11,285 nucleotides of DNA from Sulfonitrofixus sp039714575 (lineage in GTDB: Bacteria; Campylobacterota; Campylobacteria; Campylobacterales; Sulfurimonadaceae). The position numbers and the translations under genes are program-made. A model generated the notes under the pieces. That model was not told the origin of the DNA, made no database searches, and saw nothing but the letters and a program-made list of their open reading frames with translations. Positions 1 to 6,239 of this stretch are shown here, one piece after another (position 1 is the first letter of the stretch; each line of letters opens with the position of its first letter). Where the stretch lies: assembly GCA_039714575.1 (NCBI GenBank), contig JBDLJE010000072.1, positions 1-11,285 on the forward strand. The letters are read 5' to 3'.

Positions 1-21
1 TAAAGTAAAAAGCAAAATTTT

Positions 22-97
22 GGGCGTTTAGCTCAGTTGGTAGAGCGCTACCCTTACAAGGTAGATGTCACAAGTTCGAGTCTTGTAATGCCCACCA
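22..97 (+). tRNA. tRNA-Val (anticodon TAC), CCA encoded
   Basis: A full cloverleaf can be folded. The acceptor stem GGGCGTT pairs with AATGCCC, with one G-T wobble. The D arm contains AGCTCAGTTGGTAGAGC. The anticodon stem CTACC/GGTAG carries the loop CTTACAA, giving anticodon TAC, which reads GTA/GTG valine codons. The T arm is ACAAG-TTCGAGT-CTTGT. The discriminator A is followed by genome-encoded CCA at 95-97. The promoter lies upstream of the window or just at its edge. The spacer to the next tRNA is about 128 nt of AT-rich DNA without a gene. Confidence 0.97.
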
Positions 98-225
98 TTT
101 TTGATTATTTGCACTAAAGCTTTAAGCTCACGTACAATAGTACGCTTCACTTAAACCTTGAGCACAACTAATTCAAAAACATATAATTGTTACAACAACA
201 GAAAGCTTACTTTCTTCTACAACAT

Positions 226-302
226 GCGGTGGTAGTTCAGTTGGTTAGAATACCTGCCTGTCACGCAGGGGGTCGCGAGTTCGAGTCTCGTCCACCGCGC
301 CA
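226..302 (+). tRNA. tRNA-Asp (anticodon GTC), CCA encoded
   Basis: The acceptor stem GCGGTGG pairs perfectly with CCACCGC at 292-298; the discriminator G is followed by encoded CCA at 300-302. The anticodon stem CCTGC/GCAGG holds the loop CTGTCAC, so the anticodon is GTC (aspartate). The D loop GTTCAGTTGGTTAGAAT and the T loop TTCGAGT are typical of tRNA-Asp. A run of T's follows at 306-310, which may help end transcription. It lies in the same direction as the tRNA-Val gene and may share its transcript. Confidence 0.97.
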
Positions 303-396
303 CTACTTTTTCCTATTCATTTTACAACGCTACCAAATTTCATAATCCAGACAAATTTCACCTCATACAATTACTTCGACTTCAAACTCGCTTTTA

Positions 397-475
397 TGTC
401 AAACAATTTAATTTCTGTTTTGACAACATTTGACAGATACTTACTTTACACTGATTGTTAGAGGTTTGCTGTCAA
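397..475. promoter_or_regulatory. Cluster of TGTCAA/TTGACA half-sites before the NIT-domain gene
   Basis: Four copies of one hexamer lie in 79 bp: TGTCAAA at 397-403, TTTGACA at 419-425 and again at 429-435, and TGTCAA at 470-475. The first two form a 7-bp inverted repeat with 15 nt between. The TTGACA copies also equal a sigma70 -35 consensus, but no convincing -10 box sits 16-18 nt after either one, so a regulator-binding cluster is at least as likely. The gene downstream starts at 516. This is inference from repetition only. Confidence 0.3.
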
Positions 476-515
476 GAGACAAATTATCATCTAATATATA
501 ACTTAAGGATACATC

Positions 516-1367
516 ATGAAAATTGTATTAATTACTCTACTGCTACTGGTCAATGTACATGCTAAATCACTTTTTAGCAACAATTCACAAGAGGAGAGTG
601 CAAAATATATTGCAGCCTTAAAAGACCTTGTTATCTCCACGCAAAAGACACGTGGTCTGACCAATAGTTATCTTAACGGAAACACTGTTGCACTGCTGCT
701 TGTTTTTGAAAACAAAAAAGAGATGAAAGATGCAATTGGTGACATGGAAGCTTCTGAACTCTCTTCAGACCCTGTTGTCAACTCACGTGCGACAGCTATT
801 TCACAAGCACTTATCAAACTCAACCGTAAATCTCTCGAAATGGAGCCCAGCAAGGCATTTGAGGCTTATACCGAACAGATCGAACAGATCTTGATGCTGG
901 CACAGACTATTAGCCGTCGTAACTCTAAAGACCTTAACCCTTTAGGCCAGGATGCTTCTACTTTGATGATGGAAGTGATCTTGCCTATGACTGAGTATGT
1001 CGGTCGTATGCGTGGTATGGGTTCTGGTATTGCAGCACATAAAAGTATAAGTGAAGACCAAAAGATGAAAGAGTTTACCATGATCACTGAGATCGACACA
1101 CTGCAAAATCGTGTTCAAGTCGATATGCAAGCCATTTTAGCTAAACATACAAAGGCATATAACGCGAACGTACCCAGTACGATGAACAGTATTAAAGGTG
1201 ACACGATAAAATATGTCAACCTTACCAAGACGACACTTGTCAACACTCCGAACACTATCGACCCTACCGATTACTTCGATCAGGGTACTGACCTTATCAC
1301 CCTGCTGATCAAACTTTACGATGCAAACAACCGTGCTCTTCTTGAAGATTCAAAAGGTTGGTTATAG
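516..1367 (+). CDS. Exported nitrate/nitrite-sensing (NIT) type domain protein, stand-alone
   Basis: A 283-residue protein with a clear signal peptide (hydrophobic ILITLLLLV-like core, likely cut after VHA at residue 16), so the mature part should be periplasmic. The rest is almost wholly helical and matches the pattern of the NIT sensor domain (PF08376): an R-G containing first helix, TQKTRGLTNSYLNG at about 42-55, and a second R-G helix, VGRMRGMGSGIA at 162-173. In known proteins this domain sits outside the membrane in histidine kinases, chemoreceptors or RNA-binding antiterminators and senses nitrate and nitrite. Here there is no transmembrane segment after the signal peptide and no output domain, so it would need a partner. 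ATG 516 is supported by AAGGA at 505-509. It ends within a hairpin and seems monocistronic. Family call moderately sure; ligand unknown. Confidence 0.72.
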   Translation: MKIVLITLLLLVNVHAKSLFSNNSQEESAKYIAALKDLVISTQKTRGLTNSYLNGNTVALLLVFENKKEMKDAIGDMEASELSSDPVVNSRATAISQALIKLNRKSLEMEPSKAFEAYTEQIEQILMLAQTISRRNSKDLNPLGQDASTLMMEVILPMTEYVGRMRGMGSGIAAHKSISEDQKMKEFTMITEIDTLQNRVQVDMQAILAKHTKAYNANVPSTMNSIKGDTIKYVNLTKTTLVNTPNTIDPTDYFDQGTDLITLLIKLYDANNRALLEDSKGWL

Positions 1368-1385
1368 TCTCAGACTATAACCTTT
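1360..1385 (+). terminator. Perfect 11-bp hairpin overlapping the stop codon of the NIT-domain gene
   Basis: GGTTATAGTCT (1360-1370) and AGACTATAACC (1372-1382) are perfect inverted copies around a single C. In RNA this gives about 9 pairs with a 5-nt loop, followed by a short TTT. The TAG stop (1365-1367) lies inside the left arm. The position fits a rho-independent terminator, though the U-run is short. Confidence 0.6.
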
Positions 1386-1526
1386 CAGGCACGTTTCAAC
1401 TCCTCTTTCTGTGCCGCATACTACTCCGCTTCAGCACATAGAAAGCACCTTTCAAAACCCATGAAGCCCACTTTTTTCCACTCCATCAACAATTACTTTT
1501 AGTTATATCATGATCATCTAAAGTAT

Positions 1527-1532
1527 TATAAT
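1527..1532 (+). promoter_or_regulatory. Possible -10 box for the PAS gene
   Basis: A consensus TATAAT sits in a very AT-rich spacer and reads towards the PAS gene at 1657. No -35 match is evident, as is usual for this phylum. It would give a leader of about 115 nt, which holds the inverted repeat at 1567-1582. A second weaker candidate is TATAGT at 1619-1624, nearer the gene. Confidence 0.35.
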
Positions 1533-1566
1533 TTTTTACAATGTGAAAAAATGTAACGTTATCGTA

Positions 1567-1582
1567 ATAAACAACTGTTTAT
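1567..1582. repeat. Inverted repeat ATAAACA-N2-TGTTTAT, possible operator
   Basis: Two perfect 7-bp inverted arms (1567-1573 and 1576-1582) separated by AC lie between the candidate -10 box and the PAS gene. The 2-nt spacer is too tight for an RNA hairpin with full pairing, so a dimeric DNA-binding regulator site is more plausible. An 8-bp palindrome TAACGTTA lies just upstream at 1553-1560. No regulator can be named. Confidence 0.35.
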
Positions 1583-1656
1583 CTTTACAATAACTCTTCG
1601 GTTTATATTTCATAAGATTATAGTATATATTCAACTGGAAGCAAAGGAGTGAAGAG

Positions 1657-2226
1657 ATGCTGAACCCAACACCTATAAACGAACAGATAAAACTGGATAA
1701 ATATAAATATATTTTAAGCCGTACTGACGAAAAAGGGATCATTGAGTTTGGCAATGATTATTTTTTTGAGATATCCGGATATTCAGCCAATGAGATGATA
1801 GGACAGCCTCACAATATAGTCCGTCATCCTGATATGCCCAAAGTAATATTTAAATTGATGTGGGATCGCTTGCAGCAGGGGAAAAATATATTTGCTGTCG
1901 TAAAGAACATGGCTAAAGACGGCCGTTTCTACTGGGTTACCACAAAGTTCGAGATCAAAAAGAACCCAATGGACAACACTATCACCGGTTACATGGCATA
2001 CCGCCAAGCTGCCAAGCCACAGGCAATCTCCATTATGTCAAAGCTCTATGAAGAGCTGCTGGACATCGAAAAAAGCTCCGGTATAGAAGCTTCAGAAAAA
2101 CACCTGCTCAGCTACCTTGAAGCCAAGAAAACGACATATGACGACTTTATTGATGGTGCCATCGGGAACAATGGAGCATTTAAGCTCTTTTTCAAAGCTA
2201 TGGAAAAATTGTTCTTTAAGCACTAG
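1657..2226 (+). CDS. Stand-alone Aer/CetB-like PAS domain sensor protein
   Basis: A 189-residue soluble protein. Residues about 17-120 form one PAS domain of the Aer type: ISGYSANEMIGQPHNIVRHPDMP (38-61 region), then WDRLQQGK (69-76) and KNMAKDGRFYWV (83-94), which closely follows the FAD-binding PAS of the aerotaxis receptor Aer. The last 65 or so residues are predicted helical and lack a transmembrane segment, HAMP, methyl-accepting, kinase or GGDEF domain. In Campylobacter, single-PAS proteins CetB and CetC pass redox signals to the separate membrane transducer CetA; this protein has that size and build, but no CetA-like gene is next to it. ATG 1657 has a strong AAGGAG at 1644-1649. It probably binds FAD and reports redox or energy state; partner unknown. 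Confidence 0.85.
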   Translation: MLNPTPINEQIKLDKYKYILSRTDEKGIIEFGNDYFFEISGYSANEMIGQPHNIVRHPDMPKVIFKLMWDRLQQGKNIFAVVKNMAKDGRFYWVTTKFEIKKNPMDNTITGYMAYRQAAKPQAISIMSKLYEELLDIEKSSGIEASEKHLLSYLEAKKTTYDDFIDGAIGNNGAFKLFFKAMEKLFFKH

Positions 2227-2275
2227 AATTTTTTATTAAAGGGCGAGCCAAATGCTGGGCGACACCTGTAAATAA

Positions 2276-2572
2276 CTACTTTTTCTTATAATGCGACATA
2301 AAGTAGTTAAATGAATGTTTTAGCGCCTTGTTGGTCAACTCCACAAACTCTTTTGTCTCCTGCCAGCTATCACTTGCTTTCGTTCCCAACTCTTTAAATT
2401 TTGTCTCTGCTTCATCGATCAGTGATTCCAACTCTTTTTTCTGCTCTTCATACAATTTCTTTGCATCAGCACTTAACCCATCTACCTTCTCTTTTACATT
2501 CAATTCAGCGATTTGTGCTTTAAATGAATCGATCTGTTTTTGTGCTTCAGCTAAGACTTGTTCTTTTGTCAT
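2276..2572 (-). CDS. Small coiled-coil protein of unknown function (98 aa)
   Basis: Reads as a 98-residue, highly charged, almost entirely helical protein starting MTKEQVLAEAQKQ and ending HYKKK. Heptad-like spacing of hydrophobic residues through about 5-65 suggests a coiled coil; there is no signal peptide or membrane segment. The start is set at 2572 rather than an upstream in-frame ATG at 2608 because AAGGAT lies 7 nt before it on the minus strand and the extra residues are encoded by promoter-like AT-rich DNA. It resembles, in size and character only, the small stress-response coiled-coil proteins of the Sll1863 type. It is divergent from the flavoprotein gene and shares a 104-bp promoter region. 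Confidence 0.75.
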   Translation of the reverse strand: MTKEQVLAEAQKQIDSFKAQIAELNVKEKVDGLSADAKKLYEEQKKELESLIDEAETKFKELGTKASDSWQETKEFVELTNKALKHSFNYFMSHYKKK

Positions 2573-2599
2573 TGTATATCCTTTATGGTGTATATAATA

Positions 2600-2605
2600 A
2601 TTATA
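2600..2605 (-). promoter_or_regulatory. -10 box of the small coiled-coil gene
   Basis: ATTATA on the plus strand reads TATAAT on the minus strand. Transcription would start near 2593 and give a leader of about 20 nt that contains the AAGGAT ribosome site. No clear -35 is present. Confidence 0.5.
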
Positions 2606-2664
2606 CATTAAATATATTGTTACAATCCATTAATATTCAATTCTACTCATCAATTAAATGTGGC

Positions 2665-2670
2665 TACAAT
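2665..2670 (+). promoter_or_regulatory. -10 box TACAAT, predicting a leaderless mRNA for the flavoprotein gene
   Basis: TACAAT ends 6 nt before the ATG at 2677, so the usual start of transcription (about 7 nt after the box) falls on the A of the ATG. No Shine-Dalgarno sequence is present between box and start. Confidence 0.5.
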
Positions 2671-2676
2671 ACGCAC

Positions 2677-3909
2677 ATGAATAAAGTCGCCATTATTGGC
2701 GGTGGTGCCGCCGGACTGATGGCGGCACTCACTGCTGCAAAAGCCGGAGCCGATGTCACGATCTACGAGCATAACAGAAGTGTCGGCAAAAAGATCTTAG
2801 CTTCAGGCAACGGGCGCTGTAACATCATCAACACCACCGCCTATGTCAATGACTATTTTGGTGCTGATCCAGGTTTTGCCCGCTACGCCCTGGAGAGCAT
2901 GCCGTTTAAAGCCTTTGAAAAGTTCTGCCACTCTATCGGACTGCTGCTCGACGCCAAGGATGACGGGCGCTGCTACCCTCTCTCCAACGAAGCAAAATCA
3001 GTGGTGATCGCCTTTACAGAAGCAGTCAAAGAGGCCGGAGTAACAGTATTTTCAGAACATCATGTCGCTAATATCAAAAAAGAGAACAAGCAGTTTATTG
3101 TTGCCTCTGATCGGACAGTTAAAAAGTATGACAAGGTTCTTATAGCAACCGGTTCAGAAGCAGCTCCGCAACTTGGTGCGACAGCCGATGGTTATGACTT
3201 CGCCAAAAGTTTTGCTCATCAGATAGAGCCACCCTACCCTTCACTTGTACAGCTACACATCGATTCTGAGCTCCACCATAAAATGGCCGGTGTCAAAACT
3301 GTGGCAGAGGTGACGCTCTATCTTAACGGCAAGCCTGAAGAGAAGACAAGCGGTGATATTCTTTTTACACGTTACGGTATCTCGGGTCTGGCCATTTTAG
3401 ATATCAGTCAAAAAGCGTCATCCGCTTTAACAGAGTTCCAACATGTCTCAGTCGGGCTGAACCTGCTGCCCCGCTTTAACCGTCAGGCACTGAGCAGTCA
3501 GCTCGAGAAGCTTCTTAACGCTGTCCCTGACCATACACTTGAAAGTGCCCTTTGCGGAATGATATCGACTAAGATCGTCCCTTATCTTCTAAAAAGTGCA
3601 AAGATCGAACCAGGCAGATCAGCCTCACAGCTTAACACCAAAGAGGTCAAAAGACTTGCACATCAGATTCAGGATTGGCGATTCGAGATCATTGACACAC
3701 ACGGCTTTAAACATGCCGAAGTAAGCGGTGGCGGTGTCAGTACCTCTCAGATAGACGATAAGACAATGGAGTCAAAGCTTGTGGACGGTCTCTATTTTGC
3801 CGGTGAAGTTCTCGACATTGTAGGACGTCGAGGGGGTTATAACTTCAACTTTGCCTGGGCAAGCGGTATGATCGCAGGCCGGCAGCTTGCTATAGAACAC
3901 ATATCTTAA
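2677..3909 (+). CDS. HI0933/YhiN-family NAD(P)/FAD-dependent oxidoreductase
   Basis: A 410-residue flavoprotein. The N-terminus MNKVAIIGGGAAGLMAA is a Rossmann FAD-binding start with GGGAAG at 8-13, followed by the E31 expected to bind the adenosine ribose. VGKKILASGNGRCNI (36-50) and the C-terminal GEVLDIVGRRGGYNFNF (376-392) are signatures of the HI0933-like family (PF03486; E. coli YhiN, also named BaiN/RdsA family). Length is normal. Substrate is unknown for most members; it should be a soluble cytoplasmic oxidoreductase. The frame stays open 51 codons upstream to 2524, but that part overlaps the divergent gene and is not family-like, so ATG 2677 is chosen. No Shine-Dalgarno precedes it, and a -10 box lies 6 nt upstream, suggesting a leaderless mRNA. 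It ends at TAA 3907-3909. Confidence 0.93.
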   Translation: MNKVAIIGGGAAGLMAALTAAKAGADVTIYEHNRSVGKKILASGNGRCNIINTTAYVNDYFGADPGFARYALESMPFKAFEKFCHSIGLLLDAKDDGRCYPLSNEAKSVVIAFTEAVKEAGVTVFSEHHVANIKKENKQFIVASDRTVKKYDKVLIATGSEAAPQLGATADGYDFAKSFAHQIEPPYPSLVQLHIDSELHHKMAGVKTVAEVTLYLNGKPEEKTSGDILFTRYGISGLAILDISQKASSALTEFQHVSVGLNLLPRFNRQALSSQLEKLLNAVPDHTLESALCGMISTKIVPYLLKSAKIEPGRSASQLNTKEVKRLAHQIQDWRFEIIDTHGFKHAEVSGGGVSTSQIDDKTMESKLVDGLYFAGEVLDIVGRRGGYNFNFAWASGMIAGRQLAIEHIS

Positions 3910-4016
3910 GGACACCTCTAAAACCACTTAAATGTACATATAACAACTCTTTATATCGCAACCACTTCCATATTTTCACTTAAAGCGAAAACCTTATCAT
4001 TTAAATTTTATGTTAG

Positions 4017-4061
4017 AATAGTATCATTACAGCGTATTTATACTATTAATAAGTGTGATAC
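4017..4061 (+). repeat. Nested inverted repeats in the spacer before the Lys/Ala-rich gene
   Basis: AATAGTAT (4017-4024) and ATACTATT (4040-4047) are 8-bp inverted arms, and GTATCA (4021-4026) pairs with TGATAC (4056-4061). The two pairings share bases, so only one can form at a time. All are AT-rich and weak. The spacer 3910-4129 holds no gene; a TTAGAAT box at 4013-4019 lies just before. Confidence 0.3.
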
Positions 4062-4083
4062 AAAATCCAATTTTAAACTATTG

Positions 4084-4089
4084 TATAAA
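4084..4089 (+). promoter_or_regulatory. Possible -10 box for the Lys/Ala-rich exported protein
   Basis: TATAAA lies 40 nt before the TTG start and would give a leader of about 34 nt holding the purine-rich AGAGAGAG ribosome site at 4115-4122. TAAAAT at 4091-4096 is an alternative. No -35 match. Confidence 0.3.
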
Positions 4090-4129
4090 GTAAAATTTAT
4101 ATTTGCAATAGATACAGAGAGAGTCTAAT

Positions 4130-5197
4130 TTGCGTATTTCTTTTCTAATACTACTTGTTAACGCACTGCTGTTTACACAGATCGCATCTGCTGCAAAAGA
4201 AGATGCCAAGCTCAAAGGTGCTTTGTTAAAAGCGTTAAAGACACATGATACAAAAATGGTGAGAGCCCTTGCTGACGGTGGTTATGAGAGTATTGACAGA
4301 GATGCCATCTTGCAAGAAAAGATCTTTGAATACCTTGATGCTGAACGAGAACGCGAAGCCCAGGCCAAAGAGAAAGCAAAAGCGAATGCGATCGCTAAAG
4401 AGAAGGCCAAAGCGGATGCGATAACCGCTAAAAAGAGAGCTGAAGAGAAAGCAAAAAAAGATGCCATTGCAAAGAAAAATGCTGAGAAGAAAGCTGCTGC
4501 CGCTGCAGTAGTTGCCAAGAAAGCGGCTGAAGAGAAGAAGAAAAAAGATGCTCTGGCTGCCAAGAAGAAAGCTAAAGCAGACAAAGCCCGCAAAGCTAAA
4601 GCGGCTGCCGCTGCTGCCGTCGCCAAGAAAGCAGCCGACAAGAAAAAGAAAAAAGATGCCCTGGCTGCCAAAAAAGCCAAAGAGGCTAAAGCAGCTGAGA
4701 AAAAACGTAAAGACGCAGCTGCAGCCAAGAAAAAAGCTGCTGCCGACAAACAGGCTAAAGCTAAAAAAGCAGCGCCTAAGAAACAGAGTGCTACTAAAAA
4801 AGCTGCTCCAAAAGTAAAAGCAGCACCGAAAGCAGTAATCGCAGCTCCTGTCGTTACCGCACCTGTTGCCGCTGCTGTCACAGAACCGCTAACTGCCTCC
4901 AACAAAAAACTGCTGGGAACCTGGAAACAGACCAGCAGTGAAAAGGTGATCACGCTTACTGTAGAAGAAGATACAAGTTTCACGCTTGAGCAGATAGAAG
5001 ACGACGGTACCTTAAAGATCTCCGGAACATGGAAAAGTGAAGAGAACATCTTTATGATGAGCATCAAAAAGGTACAGCGTAATATTCACACACGTGAGAC
5101 TGACATCCACCGTATCTATAAAGTAGACAGACTCTCAAAACACCGTCTTGTCCTTCACGACAAGCGTAACCGCATCGCTTACGACTTAAAACGCTAA
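4130..5197 (+). CDS. Exported Lys/Ala-repeat (TolA-like linker) protein with small C-terminal beta domain
   Basis: 355 residues. An N-terminal signal peptide (MRISFLILLV to about IASA, residue 21) is followed by a short helical part with DGGYESIDRD, then a long Lys/Ala/Glu-rich stretch (about 65-245) that should form a single charged helix like the middle of TolA. It includes a tandem pair of 36-residue repeats at 122-157 and 158-193. A Pro/Ala/Val-rich linker then leads to about 95 residues with GTWKQ and SGTWKS strands, resembling small lipocalin-like beta domains. The start is TTG, chosen because it alone gives the signal peptide and has AGAGAGAG 8 nt upstream. No transmembrane anchor remains after cleavage and no TolB/Pal partner is nearby, so it is not TolA itself. 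A long open frame on the other strand is a by-product of the biased codons. Role unknown; perhaps an envelope-spanning or peptidoglycan-associated protein. Confidence 0.82.
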   Translation: MRISFLILLVNALLFTQIASAAKEDAKLKGALLKALKTHDTKMVRALADGGYESIDRDAILQEKIFEYLDAEREREAQAKEKAKANAIAKEKAKADAITAKKRAEEKAKKDAIAKKNAEKKAAAAAVVAKKAAEEKKKKDALAAKKKAKADKARKAKAAAAAAVAKKAADKKKKKDALAAKKAKEAKAAEKKRKDAAAAKKKAAADKQAKAKKAAPKKQSATKKAAPKVKAAPKAVIAAPVVTAPVAAAVTEPLTASNKKLLGTWKQTSSEKVITLTVEEDTSFTLEQIEDDGTLKISGTWKSEENIFMMSIKKVQRNIHTRETDIHRIYKVDRLSKHRLVLHDKRNRIAYDLKR

Positions 5198-5207
5198 CCC
5201 CTCCAAA

Positions 5208-5228
5208 AGAGAAGAACCCCTCTTCTCT
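5208..5228. terminator. Hairpin after the Lys/Ala-rich gene
   Basis: AGAGAAGA (5208-5215) and TCTTCTCT (5221-5228) pair over 8 bp around ACCCC, 10 nt after the stop codon. No U-run follows on the plus strand, while the minus strand reads into TTTT. It may end transcription weakly or work with Rho. Confidence 0.4.
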
Positions 5229-5317
5229 GCCTCTACACCAAAAGCTAAAACCTGCTCCAAAAACACAACTGTTTCTTATTTCATCATATACTTCTGAGTC
5301 AACTTCGTTATAAACGA

Positions 5318-5323
5318 TACAAT
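5318..5323 (+). promoter_or_regulatory. Possible -10 box for cobA
   Basis: TACAAT preceded by TATAAACGA reads towards cobA and would give a leader of about 60 nt. No -35 match is seen. The leader shows no clear riboswitch fold. Confidence 0.35.
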
Positions 5324-5389
5324 GACGACAGAACGTACCTCTCTATATGACGTACAGATAAAAAGTTCACCAACAAAAGGTTAAACAAG

Positions 5390-6124
5390 ATGGGTAAGGT
5401 CTATTTAACAGGTGCAGGCCCGGGGGACATAGATCTTCTGACAGTCAAAGCACTTCGTCTTATACAACAAGCCGACATCATCATCTATGATCGTCTTGCC
5501 AATCCTGACATATTGAATGAAGCAAAGGACGGTTCTTCTTTTCTCTATGTCGGCAAAGAGAGCGGCAACCACATCATGCCCCAGAAGCAGATTAACGAGA
5601 CCATCTACCAACACGCACTGAAACACGATGTCGTAGTACGTCTTAAAGGCGGTGATCCCTTTGTCTTTGGACGCGGCGGTGAAGAGGCAGCTTACCTGAA
5701 AAGCAGAGGGGTCGATTTTGAGGTCGTTCCCGGCGTCACCTCGGCCGTAAGCGTTCCAACCTACGCCGGCATACCGGTAACCCATCGCGGCGTAGCCGTC
5801 TCCTTTCGTGTCGTAACCGGTCATGAATCACCCGACAAACCCAACTCGCAGATAGACTGGCAGTGCTTTTCAAGCGACGAGACCCTCATCTTTTTGATGG
5901 GGCTGCACAACATGGAGCAGATCAGCCGAAAACTGATCGAGATCGGAAAACCGGAAGAGTACCCGTGTGCCGTCATCTCAAAAGGGACGACAAAAGAGCA
6001 GCAGGTCGTTGTCGGTACTCTAAGCAACATCGTTAGCAAGACAAAAGAACTTCCTACCCCGGCACTTATTATTGTCGGCAAAGTCGTTGAACTCCGCGAA
6101 CAACTTCAATGGTTTAAAAAGTAG
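5390..6124 (+). CDS. cobA: Uroporphyrinogen-III C-methyltransferase (SUMT)
   Basis: 244 residues, the normal length of a single-domain SUMT. It moves two methyl groups from S-adenosylmethionine to uroporphyrinogen III, giving precorrin-2 for siroheme and, where made, cobalamin. Diagnostic motifs are present in order: VYLTGAGPGD (4-13), DRLANPDIL (34-42), LKGGDPFVFGRGGEE (85-99), VVPGVTSA (112-119) and GIPVTHRG (127-134). It lacks the fused CysG N-terminal oxidase/chelatase half, which is encoded separately by the convergent gene at 6571-7137. ATG 5390 has AAAAGG 9 nt upstream. A decayed TrpD2-like gene follows 115 nt downstream on the same strand, suggesting the gene once headed a two-gene unit. 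The product likely supplies siroheme to sulfite or nitrite reductase. Confidence 0.96.
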   Translation: MGKVYLTGAGPGDIDLLTVKALRLIQQADIIIYDRLANPDILNEAKDGSSFLYVGKESGNHIMPQKQINETIYQHALKHDVVVRLKGGDPFVFGRGGEEAAYLKSRGVDFEVVPGVTSAVSVPTYAGIPVTHRGVAVSFRVVTGHESPDKPNSQIDWQCFSSDETLIFLMGLHNMEQISRKLIEIGKPEEYPCAVISKGTTKEQQVVVGTLSNIVSKTKELPTPALIIVGKVVELREQLQWFKK

Positions 6125-6239
6125 TTCTTCCTTCGTATACTGCACTTTTTCAGCGCGCTATCTCCCCATCTAACAACACCCTGTTTTCCAATGCATTTCC
6201 CACTTTTGGATACACTTTGAAAAAACAAGAGTTATCATA

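Noticed and set aside
22..302. An integration site or island border at the tRNA genes
   Set aside because: No integrase, no repeated tRNA 3' end elsewhere in the window and no composition change were seen.
2524..2676. A 51-residue N-terminal extension of the YhiN-family protein
   Set aside because: It overlaps the divergent coiled-coil gene and the promoter region, and family proteins start at the MNKVAIIGGG Rossmann motif.
4282..5067. A 261-codon open frame on the minus strand opposite the Lys/Ala-rich gene
   Set aside because: Its Phe/Ala/Leu-rich sequence is the mechanical reverse of AAA/GCN codons; the plus frame has a signal peptide and ribosome site.
4130..5197. TolA itself, as the name for the Lys/Ala-rich exported protein
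   Set aside because: No N-terminal membrane anchor is kept, no TolA C-terminal domain is seen and no tolQRB or pal genes are adjacent.
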